Assembly: GCA_034003585.1 (NCBI GenBank)
Contig: JAVEYH010000011.1
Coordinates: 1 to 48,865, forward strand
Length of the DNA: 48,865 nucleotides
DNA from: JAPXSY01 sp034003585
GTDB taxonomy: Bacteria > Verrucomicrobiota > Kiritimatiellia > RFP12 > UBA1067
Reading direction: 5' to 3'
The position numbers were made by a program, and so were the translations under genes. Position 1 is the first letter of the stretch; each line of letters starts with the position of its first letter. The notes beneath the pieces were generated by a model. It did no database searches and was not told the DNA's origin. It was given only the letters and a program-made list of their open reading frames with translations. This document shows positions 39,047 to 46,544 of this stretch, one piece after another.

Positions 39047-40042
39047 ATGGCTGAGCAGGATCAGGCGCCCCAGGGCGCGATACCCCCGAAAGTGACCCCG
39101 TTTACCAAGCCGAATCCGGAGACCCCCGCGGTCACGCCCGCGGGCGCGCCGCGTCCGATCACCGTGCGCCTTAAGCCGGTGGCCCCCGCCGCCGCCCCGC
39201 AGGCGGCCGTGCCCGCCGTCGGCATCCCCACCGCGCCGCCCGCCAATCCGCGCGCCACCTCACGGGTGCCGGTGACCGAGGCCGTGCTGCCCGGCGCCGC
39301 GGCGCCCCAGAACGCGGAGGAGGCGCCCACACTCGGAACGGCGGCCACCGTCCGGCCGCTGGCCTCGGCCTCGGCCACAGTCCGCCTGCGTCCGGTGACC
39401 CCCTCGCCGCTGCAGCCGCAACCGCCGCCGACTCCGGGCGCGCATCCCCTGCCGAACGGCCCCAAGCCGCCGTCCTCGGCGCAGGTGCAGGCCGCCAAAT
39501 CGAAAACCTCCCGCATTTCCCTGGACTCCGCCATCGGTGTCGCGCCGATGACCCCCATGGGGGCGGACAAGGCCGAACCGAAAACCATACGGCTGAAACG
39601 GCCCGCGGATCTCGTGCCGCCCGCCGCCTCTGGACCGAAGCGTTCCACCACGCCAATCCGTCAGACTTCCCGCATCCCCGACTCCGCGCTGCCGAACGCC
39701 GCAGACGGGAAAGCGGAACCCGTCTCGCCGACGCAGAAGAAGACGCTCAAAATCAAGCGTCCCGGCGCCAAGCCGGAGAGCGGGGAGACGGCTGCGTCCG
39801 GGGAAGCTTTCCCGGAAGGCGTGCAGTTGACGCCGATCAACCCGCTGGACTTCCCCCCGGCCAAACCGGAGTCCACGGTCTTCACCACCATCGCGGTGGT
39901 GGCGGGGTTCGCCGCGGCCCTTGTGCTCCTGCTTCTGACCTGCTGCCTCGGCGCGCACGCGATGGGACCCAATGCCGGCAAGAATGCGTTGGCCTCCATC
40001 AGCGGCCCTGAACTGCCCTGGGGCGGCAAACTGGGCAAGTGA
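39047..40042 (+). CDS. Pro/Ala-rich tail-anchored protein with alternating short motifs, unknown
   Basis: The protein has 331 residues; GGAGGCAGGAG precedes the ATG. No signal peptide. Residues 1-275 are disordered-looking (Pro, Ala, Thr rich). Two motif types repeat: (T)xRLKRP-like at 38-45 (ITVRLKPV), 110-117 (ATVRLRPV), 179-186 (KTIRLKRP) and 231-239 (KKTLKIKRP), and TSRI-x(2-3)-DSA at 153-163 and 205-215. One membrane span lies at about 278-302, followed by a short Gly-rich end. The N-terminal part would face the cytoplasm, so it may be a scaffold that docks several copies of a partner at the membrane. It follows frr by 36 bp. I know no characterised homologue. Confidence 0.75.
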   Translation: MAEQDQAPQGAIPPKVTPFTKPNPETPAVTPAGAPRPITVRLKPVAPAAAPQAAVPAVGIPTAPPANPRATSRVPVTEAVLPGAAAPQNAEEAPTLGTAATVRPLASASATVRLRPVTPSPLQPQPPPTPGAHPLPNGPKPPSSAQVQAAKSKTSRISLDSAIGVAPMTPMGADKAEPKTIRLKRPADLVPPAASGPKRSTTPIRQTSRIPDSALPNAADGKAEPVSPTQKKTLKIKRPGAKPESGETAASGEAFPEGVQLTPINPLDFPPAKPESTVFTTIAVVAGFAAALVLLLLTCCLGAHAMGPNAGKNALASISGPELPWGGKLGK

Positions 40043-40078
40043 GCGAAACGGGGGAAACGCCTTTCCCGCTGCTTACAA

Positions 40079-40120
40079 GTTGAACGTTGCGCGCTGGGCG
40101 TTGAACGGTGAGTGTTCTTT
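40079..40120. repeat. Period-7 micro-array, GTTGAAC-like units
   Basis: Six consecutive heptamers; units 1 and 4 are exactly GTTGAAC, unit 2 GTTGCGC, unit 3 GCTGGGC, units 5 and 6 more degraded. It lies between convergent 3' ends, as does the related array at 4864. Read on the minus strand it gives the GTTCAAC-type runs often seen between genes in Verrucomicrobiota-like genomes. Confidence 0.6.
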
Positions 40121-40239
40121 CGGCACAGTTTGAAAACAAACCGGGGCCGTGTACATGTCACCACACCGCGACACGATGGAACAGAATCGATGCTCTTGGA
40201 GGTCGCCCCCCCTGGCGTCGTTTCCCCGCACGTTTGTCA

Positions 40240-40986
40240 TCATACCGTCTGGTGTCGCCGACGGTATGCAAAGGGCGGGCAGCCTATTTCCACCGCAAAG
40301 GCGTGACAGAAATGAGCCTGATCGTAAAACCCGCAGGCCTGCGCCACCTCCGCCATGCTTGAACGCGAATCTCGCAACTTGTGGCAGGCCTGTTCGATCC
40401 GGACCTGGAGGAGACACCGTTGCGGCGATTCGCCGACCGTGCGACGGAACAGACGCTCCAATTGATTCACCGACACGCCCACATACCGGGCCACTTGGGT
40501 CATCATGAGCTTCTCGCCGTAACGGGCATAGAAGAACTCGACGGCACGCGCCACGCGTCCCACACCCACCGATGCGGACGCCGTATCGGCCACCTCGCGG
40601 GAAAGGCCGATCACGCCGATCACTTTTCCTGAAGCATCCCGTAACGGGACTTTGCTGGTCACCACCAGGCGCGGCGTCCCTCTCTTCCCGGGTTCCGGCT
40701 CCACGCGGTTCAGGACAGGAGTACCGTCTGTCATCACGCGCCGGTCATCGGCCTGATACCGGCCCGCTTTCGCTTTCGGAAAGAAATCGTGGTCGGTCTT
40801 GCCGAGCGCGTCCGCCATGTCCTTCACGCCGCAGTATTCGCAACCGCGCGGATTCAGAAACATGAAACGCCCCTGTCGATCCTTCATAAAGACCGAGATG
40901 TCGGGCAAGAGGGCGAACAGCTGCGCGACTCCCTGTTCCACGGCGATACGCCGCAAAAACAACGCCTGTTGTTTTGATCTCGTCAT
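40240..40986 (-). CDS. AraC-family regulator with N-terminal PAS domain
   Basis: The protein has 248 residues from the ATG at 40986; an upstream in-frame ATG at 41022 would add 12 hydrophobic residues and neither has a clear ribosome site. Residues about 20-120 are a PAS sensor (DISVFMKDRQGRFMFLNPRGCEYCG, GKTDHDFFPKAKAGRYQADD, then VPLRDASGKVIGVIGLSRE). Residues about 145-245 are an AraC double helix-turn-helix (MTQVARYVGVSVNQLERLFRR and MAEVAQACGFYDQAHFCHAF). It is divergent from the Tat-type oxidoreductase gene across 92 bp and so probably controls it and the methyltransferase gene behind it. Cys residues in the PAS domain (C-E-Y-C-G) could bind a ligand or metal. Confidence 0.92.
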   Translation of the reverse strand: MTRSKQQALFLRRIAVEQGVAQLFALLPDISVFMKDRQGRFMFLNPRGCEYCGVKDMADALGKTDHDFFPKAKAGRYQADDRRVMTDGTPVLNRVEPEPGKRGTPRLVVTSKVPLRDASGKVIGVIGLSREVADTASASVGVGRVARAVEFFYARYGEKLMMTQVARYVGVSVNQLERLFRRTVGESPQRCLLQVRIEQACHKLRDSRSSMAEVAQACGFYDQAHFCHAFAVEIGCPPFAYRRRHQTV

Positions 40987-41078
40987 GGTGAAAATATACA
41001 AAAAATAATCCGCTGCATACAAGACACCGTTTGAGCACCGTGTATACTCGTCTACACTTTCAAGGAGGGTATTCCGAC

Positions 41079-42416
41079 ATGGCCACGCATCTTTCCCGCA
41101 GACAGTTCCTTGCCGCCGCCGCTTCGGTTTCCATCGTGCCCCGGCACGTGTTCGCCAGCAACGGCCGCCCCGGCGCCAACGGTCGGCTCCGGATCGCCGG
41201 GATCGGTTTCGGCGGAATGGGCCGCAACAATATCCATCAGATCGCGAATGCGGGACACGACATCATCGCGCTGTGTGACGTGGACGCCGCCTACGCCGCG
41301 CCGGTTGTCGCGAAATACCCGCAAGCCAAGTTTTACCCCGACTACCGCGACCTGCTCGCCAACCAGAAAGACGTCGACGGGGTCATGATCGCCACGCCGG
41401 ACCACACCCATGCGGCCATCGCCGCCGCCGCCATCCGGGCTGGCAAGCACGTCTTCGTACAGAAACCGCTCTGCCACGACATTTTCGAGTGCCGCGAACT
41501 GATGCGTCTCGCCCGCGAGCACAACACGGTCACGCAGATGGGTATCCAGGGTCATGCCGGTCCGGGCTTCTACCTGATCAACGAATGGATCAACGCGGGC
41601 GGCATCGGCGACCTTCTGAGCATCGACGCCTGGTGCAGCCTCTCCTACTATCCCTGGGGACACGCGAGCTGGAGCTCGCTGCTCGGCCGTAAACCCGAGA
41701 AAGGCTTGCCCGTCCCCGCCACGCTCAACTGGGATCTCTTCCTCGGTCCCGCGCCGGTGCGCGACTACCATCCGACCTATCACCCGCGACTCTGGCGCGC
41801 GTGGTGGGACTTCGGCAACGGGATGATGGGCGACCGCGGTGCCCACACGCTGGACCCGGTCTTCACGCTGCTCGGCGAGCGGCTGCCGGTCTCGGTCGAC
41901 GCCACCTCCTGCGGCCTCAACCCCGACACCCATCCGCTCTCCGCGATCATCACCTTCCGTTTCGCAGCACAGGACGGGAAACCGCCGATGATCCTGACCT
42001 GGTACGAGGGCACCCGTCCTCCGCGTCCGCCGGAACTTCCCGATGACCAGAACCTCCCCGCAGAGGGTGGCGTGATCTTCAACGGCAGCCAAGCCAAGCT
42101 CGTCTGCGGCGTCTACGGCGACAGCCCACGCATCCTCCCCGAGTCCGCCATGCAGTCCTTCACACGCCCGCCCCAGACGCTCCCGCGCCCCACAGGCGGC
42201 ATTGAGGGCGACTGGCTGAACGCGATCCTCGAGGGCCGCAAGGCCTGCGCGGATTTCGCCTACTCCGCACGTCTCACCGAGCTCACGCTCCTCGGCAATC
42301 TCGCCAAACGAGCCGACAGCCGCATCGTCTGGGACGAGACCGCCATGCGCGTCACCAGCAACGATGCGGCCAACGCCTTTGTCCGTCTTCCCCGCCGTCC
42401 GGGCTGGGAACTGTGA
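41079..42416 (+). CDS. Gfo/Idh/MocA family oxidoreductase with Tat signal
   Basis: The protein has 445 residues from the ATG at 41079 (AAGGAGGG upstream). Residues 1-28 carry a twin-arginine signal (SRRQFLAAAASVSIV), so it is exported folded with its cofactor. The Rossmann loop is GIGFGGMG, then MIATPDHTHAAIAAAA and the conserved Lys129-Pro in VQKPL (Gln in place of the usual Glu before it). The C-terminal domain has GNGMMGDRGAHTLDPVF with the catalytic Asp/His. Tat-exported members are abundant in Planctomycetes and Verrucomicrobiota, where they are linked to sugar breakdown. The substrate is unknown. Probably under the divergent PAS-AraC regulator. Confidence 0.93.
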   Translation: MATHLSRRQFLAAAASVSIVPRHVFASNGRPGANGRLRIAGIGFGGMGRNNIHQIANAGHDIIALCDVDAAYAAPVVAKYPQAKFYPDYRDLLANQKDVDGVMIATPDHTHAAIAAAAIRAGKHVFVQKPLCHDIFECRELMRLAREHNTVTQMGIQGHAGPGFYLINEWINAGGIGDLLSIDAWCSLSYYPWGHASWSSLLGRKPEKGLPVPATLNWDLFLGPAPVRDYHPTYHPRLWRAWWDFGNGMMGDRGAHTLDPVFTLLGERLPVSVDATSCGLNPDTHPLSAIITFRFAAQDGKPPMILTWYEGTRPPRPPELPDDQNLPAEGGVIFNGSQAKLVCGVYGDSPRILPESAMQSFTRPPQTLPRPTGGIEGDWLNAILEGRKACADFAYSARLTELTLLGNLAKRADSRIVWDETAMRVTSNDAANAFVRLPRRPGWEL

Positions 42417-42451
42417 CCCTCATTTTTCCCGCCTCACCCTCCCTTTCTCCA

Positions 42452-42486
42452 TAACTCCTAACTCCTCATTCCTAACTCCTCACGAA
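42452..42486. repeat. Period-7 micro-array, TAACTCC units, just before a start codon
   Basis: TAACTCC occurs three times in a strict 7-base frame with one TCATTCC variant between, then a degraded unit. It lies 6 bp before the ATG of the methyltransferase gene and occupies the place of its ribosome-binding site. Different consensus from the GTTGAAC arrays but the same period. Confidence 0.6.
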
Positions 42487-42492
42487 TCTCCT

Positions 42493-43512
42493 ATGACCTC
42501 CCTGGAACGTTATCTCGCAACCCTCGACGGCCGCCCCACCGACTTCCTGTCGCGCGTGCCGATCCTCATGCAGTTCGCCGCCGGGCACATCGGCTCGAAC
42601 TACGCGGCCTTCGCCGCCGACTGGCACGTGCTGGTGGAGGCCAACCTCCGCTGCCGGGCGGACTTCGGTTTCGATCAAGTCAGTGCGATCTCCGATCCCT
42701 ACCGCGAAACCCAAGGTTTCGGTGCCGAGGTCCAGTACATCGAGGACCACGCCCCGTGCTTGGTCCGCCCGCCCATCTCCGATATCCACGATCTGAGCCC
42801 GCTCCGTTCCGATCCTGACCCGTATGCTTCCGAACGCATGCTCGACCGTCTGTTGGCCGTCCGTGCGTTCCAGGCCGAGGTCGGCGGCGAGTGTTCCATC
42901 CTCGGCTGGGTCGAGGGCCCCGCGGCCGAAGCCGCCGACCTGCGCGGCGTGCAGGATTTCCTGATGGACCTGATGGACGATGAGCTGGCCTGCGGGGACC
43001 TGATGGACCGGTGTCTCCGGACCGCCATCCGTTTCGCCGAGGCGCAACTGGCCGAGGGGGCCGACACGATCGGCATCGGCGACGCCATCGCCAGCCAACT
43101 TCCGCCCGACCTCTACCGGCGCTTGGTCTGGCCGCGCGAAAAAGCGCTCATTCAGGGCATCCAAGCCAAGAAAGGATATGCCAAGCTGCACATCTGCGGC
43201 AACATCACGCATCTGCTGCCGCACATCGGCGAGCTCGGCGTGGACATTCTCGACATCGACCACATGGTCGACCCTGCGCTGGCCCGTCAACGCGTGGGAC
43301 CGCGAGTCGCTATCGCGGGTCGCGTCGACCCCGTCGCGGACGTGCTGCATGGCTCACCGGACACGATCCGCACCGCCATCGAGACCAGCTATGCGTCGAT
43401 CGGAAACCCGCATCTGGTCATGGCCGGTTGCGAGATCCCGTCCGGAACCCCGGACAAGAATTTGAAAGCGCTCTGCGAACCGGTCGCCTATACAAACAGG
43501 GCGCCTGCCTGA
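42493..43512 (+). CDS. Uroporphyrinogen decarboxylase/MtaA-like methyltransferase family protein
   Basis: The protein has 339 residues from the ATG at 42493. It is a TIM barrel of the UroD/MtaA superfamily. A zinc-site pattern like that of methylcobalamin:CoM methyltransferases is present: His233-x-Cys235 in KLHICGNITH and Cys313 in MAGCEIPSG, at MtaA-like spacing. The UroD-specific N-terminal substrate motifs are missing, so heme synthesis is unlikely. A methyl-transfer or demethylation role on a methylated substrate is the best guess. No corrinoid protein is in the window. It follows the Tat oxidoreductase by 76 bp, has no visible Shine-Dalgarno site, and is probably co-transcribed. Confidence 0.83.
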   Translation: MTSLERYLATLDGRPTDFLSRVPILMQFAAGHIGSNYAAFAADWHVLVEANLRCRADFGFDQVSAISDPYRETQGFGAEVQYIEDHAPCLVRPPISDIHDLSPLRSDPDPYASERMLDRLLAVRAFQAEVGGECSILGWVEGPAAEAADLRGVQDFLMDLMDDELACGDLMDRCLRTAIRFAEAQLAEGADTIGIGDAIASQLPPDLYRRLVWPREKALIQGIQAKKGYAKLHICGNITHLLPHIGELGVDILDIDHMVDPALARQRVGPRVAIAGRVDPVADVLHGSPDTIRTAIETSYASIGNPHLVMAGCEIPSGTPDKNLKALCEPVAYTNRAPA

Positions 43513-43679
43513 TTTCTTGACCTGATGGCATGTCCATGCCCGAGGCGGGCCCCGCTCCGCAAGCTACGCATGCGGAAGGGTAAACGGAGAGCCCGCACGG
43601 CCTGAGACGCGATGGCCCAAACAACGCATCTGAATTGGGCGGGAACAAACGTGACGGGAAATCCGGACCGGCACCGCGG

Positions 43680-45110
43680 TCACCCGCCGGCCCGGCCGGC
43701 GCGCCGCAGGGCGTTGCGCACCCCGTAGGGCGCGCGCTCCGGGCGCGCGAGGGTCGCGTTGGCCTCCTCGTCGCCGACAAAACGCTCGGCGGCCGGGTCC
43801 CACTCCAGCCCGCGTTTGAGATTCATGGCCGTGAAGGCCAGGATGCAGGCCGTGGTGGTGCGGTGCGCCGATTCAGGCAGGATGTGGGTGGGCTGCCGCG
43901 TCCGGATGCTCTCCAGCCAGATGCGGTGGTGGTTGCCCGGATTGCGCGGCAGCCGGTGCTCCACCTCGCCCTCGATCAGCGCCCTCGCGCTCGCTTCAAG
44001 CGGGCGCCACCGCCCGTGCTTCCCGCCCGCGCCCGGATCGTTCGACAGGGTCTTGACCGAACCGCGTCCGCAAAAGATCCAGCCCTTCTCGCCAACGAAG
44101 CGCACGCCGTTGGGGTAGACCGTGTCGTCGGCGATGTGCAGGACGGTGCCGTTGGCGTAGGTCAGCTTCATGTCGAGGGAACCGTGGACATCCCAGAGCC
44201 GGCGTTTCGGGAACGCCGCCCGGCCCCGGATGCGGACCGGGCCGGTTTCCTCCAGCCCCAGCCCCCAGTGGGCGATGTCGATGTGGTGCGCCCCCCAGTT
44301 GGCGATCATGCCCATGCTGTAGGCGCGGAGGGTCATCCAGCCCGGCCTGCCGAAATCCGCCTCCGCGCCTTTGCCCTGGGGATGGGTGCGCAGTTCGGAG
44401 TAGAGTTCGGCGGGCGTGTACCCCAGCCACTGATCGTAATCCAGCGTGTCGGGCACCGGCTGCACGAGCGGCCAGTCAACCGGTTCCGCAGGCTCCTGCG
44501 GCAACCCGATCTCCACCCGCCTGATCCGCCCCAAGCGCCCGTTGCGCACATATTCCGCGGCTTTCCGGAACTGCGGCCCGAAGGTGCTCTTGCCCTCAGA
44601 CCGCTGCTGCGTGCCGATGTGGAAAATGCGCCCGGTCTTCCGCATCGCCTCGACGATGGCGCGGCTCTCGAACACGCTCATGGCCAGGGGTTTCTGCACA
44701 TAGACGTCCTTGCCCGCGAAGGCCGCCTCCACGCACTGTTGCGCGTGCCAGAAATCGGGCGTGCAGATCATCACCGCGTCGACCGCCTTGTCCGCCAGCA
44801 ACTCCCGGTAATCCGGATAAAGCTTGAGCTCCGGCAGGTCCCCGTCATAGAGCCGCGCGGTGTTGGCGCGGGTGGTTGTCCGGCGCTTGGCATCGCAGTC
44901 CGCCAGCGCGATCGGAACGGCGAGGTCCTGATTGTGCCACAAACCGGGGATGTCCATCCCGCCCGCGATCCGGCCGCATCCGATCACCCCCACCTGAATC
45001 TTCTTCGACGGCGCCCGGCTTCCCAGCACGCGCGCCGGGATGATCGCCGGCAACCCCCACGCCGCCCCCGCGGCAAGAAAACCCCTTCTCGAAAATCCGT
45101 TCCGCCCCAT
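43680..45110 (-). CDS. Gfo/Idh/MocA family oxidoreductase with Tat signal (second copy)
   Basis: The protein has 476 residues from the ATG at 45110, preceded by GGGGGAGGGGG. Residues 1-30 are a twin-arginine signal (SRRGFLAAGAAWG). The Rossmann motif is VGVIGCGRIAGG, followed by MICTPDFWHAQQCVEAA, then VQKPL with Lys140, and MGMIANWGAHHIDIAHWG holding the catalytic region. The domain after residue 200 contains the DxWLGY block (YDQWLGYTPAELYSELR) typical of the exported Planctomycetes/Verrucomicrobiota subgroup. It lies on the opposite strand to the copy at 41079 and is clearly diverged from it, not a recent duplicate. Substrate unknown. Confidence 0.92.
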   Translation of the reverse strand: MGRNGFSRRGFLAAGAAWGLPAIIPARVLGSRAPSKKIQVGVIGCGRIAGGMDIPGLWHNQDLAVPIALADCDAKRRTTTRANTARLYDGDLPELKLYPDYRELLADKAVDAVMICTPDFWHAQQCVEAAFAGKDVYVQKPLAMSVFESRAIVEAMRKTGRIFHIGTQQRSEGKSTFGPQFRKAAEYVRNGRLGRIRRVEIGLPQEPAEPVDWPLVQPVPDTLDYDQWLGYTPAELYSELRTHPQGKGAEADFGRPGWMTLRAYSMGMIANWGAHHIDIAHWGLGLEETGPVRIRGRAAFPKRRLWDVHGSLDMKLTYANGTVLHIADDTVYPNGVRFVGEKGWIFCGRGSVKTLSNDPGAGGKHGRWRPLEASARALIEGEVEHRLPRNPGNHHRIWLESIRTRQPTHILPESAHRTTTACILAFTAMNLKRGLEWDPAAERFVGDEEANATLARPERAPYGVRNALRRAGRAGG

Positions 45111-45187
45111 GCCCCCTCCCCCGACAACTCTTTCCGGCACCAACGTATGCGGGGCATGATATCACCGCGCCGCCGCGGGCGGCAATC

Positions 45188-46369
45188 TCATAAAACCCGC
45201 AGCGAGGGGTCGCACGGGGTGAGGTTCTCCATGCCGCCGGACGTCACGAGAAAGGTGTCCTCCACACCCACCGCGCCCGTGCCGGGAATCACGAACTTGG
45301 GCTCCAGCGCGATGCACATGCCCGCCTGGAGCGTCTCTTTCGAGCGCGCGCCGAGAACGGGCTGCTCGTTGATCACGAGGCCCGTGCCGTGGCCGATGAA
45401 TTTCGCTTTCTGCGCGAGCCCCATGAACCCGTCGGCGAACCCGGCGTCCGCGGCCATCTTGAGCGCGAGGGCGTAGAGGTCTTCGCACCGCGCGCCCGGA
45501 ACCCCCGCTGCGGCCACCGCCTGCTGGATCTCGATCGCGCGGCAATGCGCCGCCGCCGCGCGCGGCGCAATCCGCCCGACCGCGAAGGTGCGCGTGCAGT
45601 CCGTGAGGTAGCCGTGGAAATTGCCGGCGATGTCCACCATCACGGCCATGCCCCCGGTGAGCGTGACCCCGCTCTGGCCGACCGGAAGCGAGGGGTCCAG
45701 TCCCGCGCCGCCGAGCGCGAAGTCGTACGGCGAGGCCGCGCCGCCGTTGTCGCCGGCGAGGATCGTGCCCATGAACCCTTCCATGCTGTTCCCCGCGATG
45801 CGGAAGAGGCCGAGGCTCCCGGCCTCCAGCATCAGCCTGAACATTTGGACGGACCATTGCTGGTCGGTCATGCCGGGCTCGTATACCGAAGCGAACCGGT
45901 CCACCACCGCGGCGTGGCGACTGCCGGTCTTCCGCATGATGCGGATCTCGTACGGCGTCTTGACGGCTCGGCACTGTCGCACCAGCGCCGAGCCGTTGCC
46001 GATCCGCGCGCCCGGGAAGCAGGCAGCCAGACGCGCGTGTTCGCTGAACGTCAGCTCATCGCCCTCCAGCAGCAGGCGCCCCGGCAGGGCGATCCCCGCC
46101 TCGCGCAGCAGGTCCGGAATCTGCTCCGGCTTGCGGATCTCGGCAACCCCCGCGCCGCCCAGCCCGCACGGCCGGCGCACAAAGAAAAGCGGGTCCCCTT
46201 CAGCAGGAAGATAGAGATACCCCATGTAGACCCGGCCGGAGAGGTAGAGCAGGTTGACGTTCGTGCCAACCAGCAGGGCCTCCGCCCCGGTTTCGCGCAG
46301 GTTTTGTTGCAGGCGCTGCCAGCGGAGACGGAGGTCATTCACGAGTTCGGGGGTGTGGGGCGTAAACAT
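45188..46369 (-). CDS. M24 family peptidase/creatinase-like hydrolase (Xaa-Pro peptidase fold)
   Basis: The protein has 393 residues from the ATG at 46369; the longer frame upstream is antisense to the esterase gene. The N-terminal creatinase-type domain (1-135) precedes the pita-bread domain with all five metal ligands: Asp246, Asp257, His327, Glu356, Glu370 (MVDIAG, LTDCTR, GHGTG, ALEPKF, VEDTFLV). Substrates of this fold include Xaa-Pro dipeptides and creatine; the sequence does not decide. It lies 77 bp upstream of the Tat oxidoreductase gene on the same strand, so the two may be one unit. No good ribosome site precedes the ATG. Confidence 0.9.
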   Translation of the reverse strand: MFTPHTPELVNDLRLRWQRLQQNLRETGAEALLVGTNVNLLYLSGRVYMGYLYLPAEGDPLFFVRRPCGLGGAGVAEIRKPEQIPDLLREAGIALPGRLLLEGDELTFSEHARLAACFPGARIGNGSALVRQCRAVKTPYEIRIMRKTGSRHAAVVDRFASVYEPGMTDQQWSVQMFRLMLEAGSLGLFRIAGNSMEGFMGTILAGDNGGAASPYDFALGGAGLDPSLPVGQSGVTLTGGMAVMVDIAGNFHGYLTDCTRTFAVGRIAPRAAAAHCRAIEIQQAVAAAGVPGARCEDLYALALKMAADAGFADGFMGLAQKAKFIGHGTGLVINEQPVLGARSKETLQAGMCIALEPKFVIPGTGAVGVEDTFLVTSGGMENLTPCDPSLRVL

Positions 46370-46505
46370 GGGAAAACGATAACGAATCCGGCCTGGAGAG
46401 TAAAATACGAAGCGGGTGTGATTCAACTTTGTTGAATCCGTACCCGCACCCCCGGAAGATCCGCACGCCTCTATTCCGCTGGACGGGTTTCCACGGCGGG
46501 TGTAT

Positions 46506-46525
46506 TGTTTTAACGAGTGTTTTAA
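46506..46525 (+). promoter_or_regulatory. Direct repeat TGTTTTAA, 12-bp period, in the esterase leader
   Basis: TGTTTTAA occurs at 46506-46513 and 46518-46525, 20 bp before the start codon of the esterase gene and overlapping its AT-rich promoter region. AraC-type activators often bind direct repeats; a regulator gene lies just downstream of the esterase. Confidence 0.35.
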
Positions 46526-46544
46526 TAATCCATAAGGGGGAAAG

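Noticed and set aside
4864..42486. Heptamer arrays as CRISPR repeats
   Set aside because: Units are 7 bases with no spacers, and no cas gene is present.
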